Shown: positions 1 to 5,009 of the stretch, in pieces
Layout: each line of letters opens with the position of its first letter
How positions within the stretch are numbered: position 1 is the stretch's first letter
NCBI RefSeq assembly: GCF_001983105.1
Contig: NZ_MOMC01000007.1
Coordinates: 15,920 to 20,928, forward strand
Direction of reading: 5' to 3'
DNA length: 5,009 nt
Source of the DNA: Pseudofrankia asymbiotica
Lineage (GTDB): Bacteria; Actinomycetota; Actinomycetes; Frankiales; Frankiaceae
Made by a program: the position numbers and the translations under genes
Notes under the pieces: generated by a model
Told to the model about the DNA's origin: nothing
The model's input: only the letters and a program-made list of their open reading frames with translations
Databases searched by the model: none

Positions 1-1565
1 AAGGCGAGCACATCCGGGGGAGTGTCGAGCCAGCGCAGCGGCGGGCCGCCGTTCGCTCCCCGTGACAGGTCACGGCGAGTGGCCAGGGCGTCGTGGACGA
101 GGCGCCACGTCGATGCCGGGTCGGCTCGCTGAGCCTCGACGGTCAGCTGCGCCCAGTCGTCCGGCTGGGGCAGCCAGGTGACGACCCCCGGCGCGGCGAA
201 GTCGTACGGCGGCCGGGCTCCGGCCCAGGGAATGGGCACCCGGCAGCCGTCGCGGCCGGTCTCGGTGCGCCCCGAACGCTCCCAGACCGGGTCCTGGCGG
301 GCCTCCGGGGGCACGTCCACCTGCGGGAGGGCCAGCTCGTCGCCCTGGTAGAGGAACACCACGCCGGGAAGCGCCAACAGCGTCAGCAGGGCGGCCCTGG
401 CCCGGCGCAGGCCGGTCGCGCCGCCGCCGTAGCGGGTCACCGGGCGGGTCGCGTCGTGGCTGGCGAGCACCCAGGTCGGCGGCGCGCCGACGGCGGCCGT
501 CGCCGCGAGCCCCTCCTGGACTGCCTGGCGCCACCTCGGGGCCGACCATTCGACGGTCAGCAGCGAGAACGCGAACGTGAGGTGTAACTCGTCCGGGCGC
601 ACATAGCGGGCCAGCCGGTCCGGGTCCTCGACCCAGGTCTCGCCCACGAGCACCCGCTCGCGGCCATCGTCTCGCTGGTAGCCATCGACGAGCGTTCGCC
701 ACGACCGGTAGACGTCGTGCACGCCCTCCTGGTCCCAGACGTGCGGCTCCAGCCGCTCCCGGAAGCTGGTCGCCGGGGTGGCGGGCGGCCCGGGCGGGTT
801 GTCGCGCAGTTCGCCGTCCTTGACCAGGCCGTGGGAGACGTCGATCCGGAACCCGTCGACGCCCCGGTCGAGCCAGAACCGCAGGGTCCGCTCGTGGTCG
901 GCGCGTACCGCGGGGTCGGACCAGTTCCAGTCCGGCTGCTCGGGCGCGAACAGGTGCAGGTACCACTCGGCCGGCTCGTCCTGGCCGGCCGGATCGTCCC
1001 CGCTGGCGGGCGGTGCCGCGGCCTGTGAGCCGGCGGGGCCCGGGAGGCGGCGGGCCTGGTCCAGGCGGGTCCAGGCCCCGCCGCCGAAGGTCGAGATCCA
1101 GTTGTTCGGCGGCTCGAGGCCCCCGGGGCCCTGGCCCGGGCGGATCAGGTAGCGGTGGCGGGCCGGGTCGCCGGGCGGCGCGGCGAGCGCCGCCTGGAAG
1201 GCGGGGTGGGCGTCGCTGGAGTGGTTGGGGACGAGGTCGACGAGGACGGCCAGGTCGAGGCGGTGCGCCTCGGCGAGGAGCGCGTCGAAGGCGGCGAGGT
1301 CGCCGAACAGCGGGTCGACGTCGCGGTGGTCGGCGACGTCGTAGCCGTGGTCGGCCATCGGCGATGGGTAGAACGGTGTGAGCCAGATGCCGTCGACGCC
1401 GAGCTCGGCGAGGTCGGGCAGCCGGGCGCGGATGCCGTCGAGGTCGCCGACCCCGTCGCCGTCCGCGTCCGCGAAGCTGCGGACATACACCTCGTAGAAC
1501 ACGGCATCGCGCCACCAGCCGGCGGTGAGGGCCACCTGGCCATTCAAGCCGCCGGGGGCGCGCAC
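1..1565 (-). CDS. GH13 alpha-glucosidase (oligo-1,6-glucosidase type), 3' end beyond window
   Basis: Retaining glycoside hydrolase that would release glucose from alpha-glucosides such as maltose, isomaltose or short malto-oligosaccharides; no signal peptide is seen, so probably cytosolic. The frame is open from a GTG at 1565 to base 1 (521 codons plus two bases); relatives are about 530-560 residues, so only the C-terminal end is missing. Seen: WWRDAVFYEVYVRSF (17-31), MADHGYDV (70-77), region I DLVPNHSS (110-117), QPDWNWSDP (from 210), GFRID with nucleophile D242, VGET with acid/base E309, ASHD with transition-state D371, QGDELALP (407-414) and GRDGCRVPIPW (437-447), typical of actinobacterial alpha-glucosidases. 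The start is uncertain: TTG 1547 and GTG 1535 are in frame, none has a Shine-Dalgarno sequence, and an in-frame TGA lies 33 bases upstream of 1565. Residues 169-199 form an Ala/Pro/Gly-rich loop insertion. Leu327 is a TTA codon. Family is firm; linkage specificity (alpha-1,4, alpha-1,6 or sucrose-type) is inferred. It is divergent from the phosphatase gene and no sugar transporter or LacI regulator is visible. Confidence 0.93.
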   Translation of the reverse strand, partial: MRAPGGLNGQVALTAGWWRDAVFYEVYVRSFADADGDGVGDLDGIRARLPDLAELGVDGIWLTPFYPSPMADHGYDVADHRDVDPLFGDLAAFDALLAEAHRLDLAVLVDLVPNHSSDAHPAFQAALAAPPGDPARHRYLIRPGQGPGGLEPPNNWISTFGGGAWTRLDQARRLPGPAGSQAAAPPASGDDPAGQDEPAEWYLHLFAPEQPDWNWSDPAVRADHERTLRFWLDRGVDGFRIDVSHGLVKDGELRDNPPGPPATPATSFRERLEPHVWDQEGVHDVYRSWRTLVDGYQRDDGRERVLVGETWVEDPDRLARYVRPDELHLTFAFSLLTVEWSAPRWRQAVQEGLAATAAVGAPPTWVLASHDATRPVTRYGGGATGLRRARAALLTLLALPGVVFLYQGDELALPQVDVPPEARQDPVWERSGRTETGRDGCRVPIPWAGARPPYDFAAPGVVTWLPQPDDWAQLTVEAQRADPASTWRLVHDALATRRDLSRGANGGPPLRWLDTPPDVLA

Positions 1566-1660
1566 TGTCGTCGAGATCGGCGAGGTCGGCCCATGTCACA
1601 GCGCGGAGGACATCCGGCTGTCGTCGTGGCTGGTGCGTGCTCGTCGCGCAAGGCGCAGAT

Positions 1661-1693
1661 GTTCTCACCAAGCGAGCATTGGGTGAGCTGAAC
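1661..1693. repeat. Imperfect inverted repeat in the divergent intergenic region
   Basis: CTCACC (1664-1669) and GGTGAG (1682-1687) are exact reverse complements separated by 12 bases. The symmetry extends imperfectly outward to GTTC (1661-1664) and GAAC (1689-1692). It lies just upstream of the proposed -10 of the rightward gene, over the position expected for its -35, and also within the upstream region of the leftward alpha-glucosidase gene. It could be an operator for a dimeric regulator acting on either gene. The arms are short, so chance is a real alternative. Confidence 0.3.
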
Positions 1694-1699
1694 TACACT
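1694..1699 (+). promoter_or_regulatory. Candidate -10 element of a leaderless promoter
   Basis: TACACT fits the actinobacterial -10 pattern TANNNT. It is followed by exactly six bases and then the GTG at 1706, so transcription would start at or next to the start codon, as in leaderless actinobacterial mRNAs. There is no Shine-Dalgarno sequence before this GTG, which agrees with a leaderless start. I see no good -35 hexamer at 16-18 bases upstream. This is a pattern match in a 140-bp divergent gap, not proof of a promoter. Confidence 0.4.
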
Positions 1700-1705
1700 T
1701 CCTGA

Positions 1706-4471
1706 GTGGACGACGTGACTGCCCGTTATCCTTCCACTCCGAAGGGTCCTCATTTTGAGGCTTTCGGCGTGGAGGGACGGGATCGTCTCCAGGAGCCGGC
1801 GTGCCAGGCGCCCGACTGCCCGGTGGCGGCTGACACGCCGCCGGCGGCCGGCGGTCCGCCGGCAGCGGAGGTGGCGATGACGGCTGACGTCCCGAAAAGC
1901 GCCGAATCGCCGGATGAGAACGATCCGTCGGTCGCGGCCGAGGCGCCGGTCGAACACACCGAGGACGGCGGACGGGTCGAGACCAGTGCGCCCGGTGCGC
2001 CGACAGCGGCCACACCCGCGGCGGCCGATGGGGCCGCGGGCGTCGCGCGGGCGCGAACCGCCGGCGCGGCGGCCACGGGTGACGGGCAGACGCACGTCCT
2101 GCCGGGGGACAGGCTCTGGCGCTGCCTCGGGACATGGCATGGCGGGCCCAGCGTGCGGCGACCGGGCGCGGGCGGTGAGCGGCCGGCCGCGGGACAGGAC
2201 AAACGCCCCGACGCCGGCCGCGAGGCCAGCCGCGGCATCGGCGCTGGCGGGGCAGGCCCGGACTGGGCCGCGGCGTCGCGCCGCGCCGCGGCGCTGTGGG
2301 ACGCCGCCCGGTCGCTGCCGGGCGCGCGGCGGCGGCATGCCGAGGAACGCGCCGTGCTGGAGGGCCTGCTGTTCCTTTCCGACGCGAGCCTGCGGCTCGG
2401 CGGCTCGCTCGAGCCGTACCGGATCATCGAGATGGTGGTCGAGCTGGCGCGGCGCCGCCTGGGCGACGGCGCCATGCTCTGGCTGCGCGCGCCCGAGGGC
2501 GACGTGATCGACCTCGCCGCCGTGGACCACGTCGACCCGCAGGCCGCCGCTTATGTCCGGGCACTCACCGCGACCCGCCCGGCGCGGCTGAGCGACGACT
2601 ACGCCCCGGGCGCGGTGGTGCGTACCGGCGAGCCGATGTGCATCGAGGACCTCACTCCGACGCTGCGCCGCGCGCTGTTCCCCGATCCCCAGGAGTACGC
2701 GCGCTTCCGCCAGTTCGGCTGGGGGCCGTCGATGACCGTGCCGCTGCCGTACGGCGACCAGGTCATCGGAGCCCTGACCCTCAGCCGGGTGCATGGCGAC
2801 CCGCCGTACTCGAAGGCCGAGCAGACGATCGCGGAGGACCTCGCCCGCCGCGCCGCGCTCGCGCTCGTCAACGCCCGGATGTACCGCGAGTCCCAGGAGG
2901 CCGGCCGGGCGCTGCAGCGATCGCTGCTGCCGGCGCACCCGCCCGTGCTCGAGGGCGCGGACGTGGCGATGGAGTACCGGCCGGGCACCACCGGAACCGA
3001 GGTCGGCGGTGACTTCTACGACGTCATCCCGCTGGCCGGGGGCCGGGTCGGGCTCGCGATCGGCGACGTGATGGGGAGGGGGCTGCGCGCCGCGGCGGTG
3101 ATGGGCCAGCTGCGTGCCGCGCTGCGTGCCTACGCGCTGGAGGAGTGGGGGCCCGCCGAGCTGCTGGCCCGCCTCGACATGATGGTCTCCTCACTGCCGG
3201 GCCTGCCGTTCGCGACCTGCCTGTACGGGATCTACGAGCCCGCCCGCGCCGCGCCGGTCACCGGTTCGCGAGACGCCGACCCTGCCAGCGGCGGTCCGGA
3301 CCCCCAGTGCGCCAGGGTCGTGCTCGCCGGCGCCGGCCACCCGGCCCCGCTGCTGATACCGCCGGACGACGACCCGAGCTACCTCGAGATCGATCCCGGG
3401 CTGCCCCTCGGGGTCGGCGACCCCGCGCACTTCGTCGAGTCGGCCGTCGAGCTGCCGCCCGGCTCCAGCCTGGTGTTCTTCACCGACGGCCTGGTCGAGT
3501 CGCGCCACCGCCCGCTGTCCGACGGCCTCGACCTGCTGCGGGCCGGGATGGGCGAGCAGCTGGCGCGCCGCCGGGCCGCCGCGCGGCGAGCGGAGATCGA
3601 CGCGGCGCGCCAGCGTCACCCGGCCGCCTCGACGACCGCCACGACAGTCGCGCCCACGCGCGAGCGCATGCCCGGCTCGCCCAGTCCGGGTGATCCGGCT
3701 CCCGACGCGGCGGTGGACCGCCGTGCCGGCGGCAGTGACCACTGGACAGGCCCGGAACGGCGCACCGGGAGCGATCGGCGTACCCGGGACCGCCGCGCGC
3801 CCGGCCCCGGCCGCCCGCCCGGGGGGATCGAGCGCCGCCGCGGTGGCGACCGTCGCCGGCGCACCAGGAGCGGGTTCTCCGTCCGCAGCTGGTCGGGGCC
3901 GGACACCGTCGACCTCGACGACGGTCACTGGCCGCAGAACGCCTCTCGCGCGCTGCTGGAGCTCAGCCTGCTCGCCGCCGACCTGCCCCCCGACACCGAC
4001 GACGACACGGCGCTGCTGGTGCTGACCACGCAGGCCGCCGGGCCGCCGCTGCTGGAGCTGGTGATGCCTCCGGTGGCCGCGTCCGCCGCGCAGGCGAGGA
4101 CCGCGGTGCGGGCGGTGGTCGGGGCACGCGCCCTGGGCCGGGCCGACGACGCGGCGCTGCTGGTCAGCGAGATCTGCACCAACGCGATCAAGCATGCCCG
4201 CAGCGAGCTGACGCTGCGGGTGTGGGCGGAGCCCGCGCGGCTGCGGATCAGTGTCGAGGACCGGGAGGGCGCGACGCTGCCGAGGCCCGGCCGGGCGGCC
4301 CGCGGCGACCCGGAGGCGGAGTCCGGGTGGGGCCTGTTGCTCGTCGAGGCCCTCGCCGACGCCTGGGGCGTCCAGACGACCCCCGGCGGCAAGCGCGTCT
4401 GGTTCGACCTCGACCTGCTCCGCCAGGCTCCCCCCGACGACGGCCCCCACTTCGACCGGCGGCCGGGCTGA
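1706..4471 (+). CDS. GAF - SpoIIE/RsbU-type PP2C phosphatase - RsbW-like HATPase signalling protein
   Basis: Predicted cytosolic serine/threonine phosphatase and kinase of partner-switching type: PP2C would dephosphorylate a STAS anti-anti-sigma factor, and the HATPase domain resembles anti-sigma/serine-kinase RsbW. Domains: residues 1-211 low-complexity Ala/Pro/Gly/Asp-rich, probably disordered; GAF about 215-392; linker with LQRSLLP (403-409); PP2C from about 415 with EVGGDFYD (432-439, metal ligand D436), GDVMGRG (453-459), AGAGHP (541-546), FTDGL (592-596) and DDDTALLVL (765-773); HATPase about 795-912 with N-box E822, N826 and H830, G1-type D852 and GWGL (874-877). PP2C is interrupted by about 115 disordered residues (619-735); a smaller insert lies at about 516-534. 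No transmembrane segment is seen. Start: GTG 1706 follows an in-frame TGA directly and suits a leaderless mRNA, but GTG 1769 (residue 22) and ATG 1877 (residue 58) have Shine-Dalgarno sequences, and codons 5-19 are T-rich at third positions, unlike the rest. Domains are firm; partners and signal are unknown. Confidence 0.95.
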   Translation: MDDVTARYPSTPKGPHFEAFGVEGRDRLQEPACQAPDCPVAADTPPAAGGPPAAEVAMTADVPKSAESPDENDPSVAAEAPVEHTEDGGRVETSAPGAPTAATPAAADGAAGVARARTAGAAATGDGQTHVLPGDRLWRCLGTWHGGPSVRRPGAGGERPAAGQDKRPDAGREASRGIGAGGAGPDWAAASRRAAALWDAARSLPGARRRHAEERAVLEGLLFLSDASLRLGGSLEPYRIIEMVVELARRRLGDGAMLWLRAPEGDVIDLAAVDHVDPQAAAYVRALTATRPARLSDDYAPGAVVRTGEPMCIEDLTPTLRRALFPDPQEYARFRQFGWGPSMTVPLPYGDQVIGALTLSRVHGDPPYSKAEQTIAEDLARRAALALVNARMYRESQEAGRALQRSLLPAHPPVLEGADVAMEYRPGTTGTEVGGDFYDVIPLAGGRVGLAIGDVMGRGLRAAAVMGQLRAALRAYALEEWGPAELLARLDMMVSSLPGLPFATCLYGIYEPARAAPVTGSRDADPASGGPDPQCARVVLAGAGHPAPLLIPPDDDPSYLEIDPGLPLGVGDPAHFVESAVELPPGSSLVFFTDGLVESRHRPLSDGLDLLRAGMGEQLARRRAAARRAEIDAARQRHPAASTTATTVAPTRERMPGSPSPGDPAPDAAVDRRAGGSDHWTGPERRTGSDRRTRDRRAPGPGRPPGGIERRRGGDRRRRTRSGFSVRSWSGPDTVDLDDGHWPQNASRALLELSLLAADLPPDTDDDTALLVLTTQAAGPPLLELVMPPVAASAAQARTAVRAVVGARALGRADDAALLVSEICTNAIKHARSELTLRVWAEPARLRISVEDREGATLPRPGRAARGDPEAESGWGLLLVEALADAWGVQTTPGGKRVWFDLDLLRQAPPDDGPHFDRRPG
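1728..1747 (+). other. Small RNA hairpin near the 5' end of the phosphatase gene
   Basis: The arms ATCCTTC (1728-1734) and GAAGGGT (1741-1747) pair over seven positions, one of them a G-U wobble, around the six-base loop CACTCC. If translation begins at 1769 or 1877, this hairpin lies in a 5' untranslated leader and could affect transcript stability or initiation. If translation begins at 1706 it is simply inside the coding sequence. No known riboswitch or RNA family is recognised and a stem this short may be chance. Confidence 0.2.
1757..1771 (+). promoter_or_regulatory. Candidate ribosome binding site and GTG start at 1769
   Basis: GAGG at 1757-1760 stands eight bases before an in-frame GTG at 1769 (residue 22 of the longest reading). 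The DNA just upstream, about 1718-1765, has many T-ending codons, unlike the G/C-ending codons that follow, as expected if it is untranslated. This start would remove 21 residues and no domain. Confidence 0.35.
1867..1879 (+). promoter_or_regulatory. Candidate ribosome binding site and ATG start at 1877
   Basis: GGAGG at 1867-1871 is the strongest Shine-Dalgarno match near the 5' end of the gene and stands five bases before an in-frame ATG at 1877 (residue 58 of the longest reading). This start would remove only low-complexity sequence and leave the GAF, PP2C and HATPase domains whole. Against it, third-position G/C bias already looks coding from about 1770 onward. Confidence 0.35.
3716..3856 (+). 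repeat. (D/E)RR repeat segment within the PP2C insertion
   Basis: Residues 671-717 of the phosphatase contain six copies of an acidic residue followed by two arginines: DRR 671-673, ERR 684-686, DRR 690-692, DRR 695-697, ERR 709-711 and DRR 715-717. The spacers are rich in Gly, Pro and Thr. The segment should be disordered and strongly basic. It lies inside the catalytic phosphatase fold, between the TDGL and DDDTALLVL motifs. The copies use different arginine codons (CGG, CGC, CGT), so the pattern is in the protein and is not a recent exact DNA duplication. No function is recognised. Confidence 0.65.
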
Positions 4472-4494
4472 CGGCACGCGGCACGGCACCGGCC
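4461..4494. terminator. Weak inverted repeat between convergent genes, possible bidirectional terminator
   Basis: GGCCGG (4461-4466) and CCGGCC (4489-4494) are exact reverse complements across 22 bases. They span the phosphatase stop codon and most of the 32-bp gap to the convergent HNH gene. There is no T-tract on either side, and the loop, which holds three close copies of CGGCAC, is long for an intrinsic terminator. The position suits a terminator for both genes but the structure is weak, and such arms are common by chance in DNA this GC-rich. Confidence 0.2.
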
Positions 4495-4503
4495 TGATCT
4501 GAA

Positions 4504-5009
4504 CTAGGCGGTGGCGGCCTCGCCCAGGTCGGTGTTGAGGTACTGGGACCAGCGCGGATCCATGCGACGGCTCCCCAGAATGCGCCAGGCGGCTCCGCTC
4601 GGCGCGCGTGGCGCCGTGCGAAGCCGCCAGCCTAGATCAGCGACGGCGCGGTCGGCTTTAACATGATTGCAGCGGCCGCAGGCCGCCACCACGTTCTCCC
4701 AGACATGCGGGCCCCCACGGGACCGGGGAATGACATGGTCAAGCGACGTCGCCGGAGCGTTGCAGTACACGCACCGGTGATGGTCGCGGGCGAGGACGCC
4801 CTTGCGGGTCAGCGGGACCTGCGAGCGATAGGGAACCCGCACAAACCGCGCTAACCGGACGACGACGGGAACCTCGACGGCCGCCGCCACGGAGTGCAGG
4901 ACCTGCCCGCCGGCCTCGACCATCACGGCCTTGTCCGTGAGGACGAGGATGAGTGCCCTACGTTGGGACACCACGCACAGGGGCTCGTACGTGGCATTGA
5001 GAACCAGCG
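4504..5009 (-). CDS. HNH endonuclease-family protein, 5' end beyond window
   Basis: Predicted zinc-stabilised HNH nuclease of a family widely conserved in actinobacteria; its physiological role is not settled. The GTG at 4974 is probably not the start: the same frame continues to the right edge and reads LVLNATYEPLCVV (5007 to 4969), the conserved N-terminal region of this family, so at least 167 residues are visible and the start is outside the window. Numbered from codon 4974: RRALILVLTDKA (5-16), RFVRVPYR (43-50), CVYC with zinc-type C68 and C71, DHVIPRSRGG (79-88) with catalytic-type H80, N94, then C99-x2-C102 followed by N103 and H104, and GAAWRILG (127-134) with DPRW (139-142). Leu41 is a TTA codon. 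The gene converges on the phosphatase gene 32 bp away and has no evident functional link with it. The full HNH motif suggests an active enzyme; restriction, repair or housekeeping use cannot be decided here. Confidence 0.93.
   Translation of the reverse strand, partial: LVLNATYEPLCVVSQRRALILVLTDKAVMVEAGGQVLHSVAAAVEVPVVVRLARFVRVPYRSQVPLTRKGVLARDHHRCVYCNAPATSLDHVIPRSRGGPHVWENVVAACGRCNHVKADRAVADLGWRLRTAPRAPSGAAWRILGSRRMDPRWSQYLNTDLGEAATA

Noticed and set aside
1145..1543. ATG at 1543 as the alpha-glucosidase start
   Set aside because: This ATG is out of frame with the GH13 motifs; its reading gives Ser/Thr/Pro/Arg-rich sequence. The GH13 frame reaches only GTG or TTG starts.
70..1671. Minus-strand open frame of 533 codons
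   Set aside because: It overlaps the alpha-glucosidase in another frame and reads as Arg/Pro/Gly-rich sequence without domains; the true frame carries all GH13 motifs.
1544..2938. Minus-strand open frame of 464 codons opposite the N-terminal half of the phosphatase gene
   Set aside because: Low-complexity Arg/Ala/Gly-rich translation; the plus strand carries recognisable GAF and PP2C sequence.
3145..3693. A frameshift or two fused genes as explanation for the gap inside the PP2C domain
   Set aside because: One uninterrupted frame runs from GAF through HATPase, and motifs before and after the insert are in the same frame; the competing frame here is Arg/Pro-rich with no domain.
3191..4489. 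Minus-strand open frame of 432 codons opposite the PP2C/HATPase coding region
   Set aside because: No domain is recognisable, and long antisense frames are expected opposite GC-rich genes.
4472..4489. Three close copies of CGGCAC after the phosphatase stop
   Set aside because: Very short, partly overlapping and in GC-rich DNA; no sign of an attachment site, CRISPR or other repeat system.

Overview
The window is very GC-rich with strong G/C bias at third codon positions, and every recognisable protein is of actinobacterial type. It is most likely chromosomal DNA of a high-GC actinomycete; a Frankia- or Streptomyces-like genus is a guess from style, not a demonstrated assignment. There are three genes. 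Two are cut by the window edges. No tRNA, rRNA, CRISPR array or mobile element was seen.

Layout: (1) bases 1-1565, minus strand: a GH13 alpha-glucosidase (alpha-amylase superfamily) with its catalytic residues intact and its C-terminal end beyond the left edge. Its frame has no stop before base 1. (2) bases 1566-1705: a 140-bp divergent intergenic region with a plausible leaderless promoter for the rightward gene and an imperfect inverted repeat just upstream of the -10. (3) bases 1706-4471, plus strand: a 921-residue signalling protein made of a long disordered N-terminus, a GAF sensor domain, a SpoIIE/RsbU-type PP2C phosphatase and an RsbW-like HATPase (anti-sigma/serine kinase) domain. (4) bases 4472-4503: a 32-bp convergent gap. 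(5) bases 4504-5009, minus strand: a conserved actinobacterial HNH endonuclease-family protein whose 5' end is beyond the right edge.

The three genes do not form a pathway or an operon: the first two diverge and the last two converge. The central gene probably acts in a partner-switching (anti-anti-sigma/anti-sigma) circuit, but no STAS-domain or sigma-factor gene is present here, so its partners are unknown.

The most unusual feature is in the central gene. Its PP2C domain is interrupted between the TDGL motif and the final DDDTALLVL motif by about 115 low-complexity residues, which include six (D/E)RR triplets within 47 residues. The start of this gene is also uncertain: three in-frame starts each have some support. 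Both flanking genes contain one TTA leucine codon, rare in such DNA. I see no convincing previously undescribed multi-gene system in this window.
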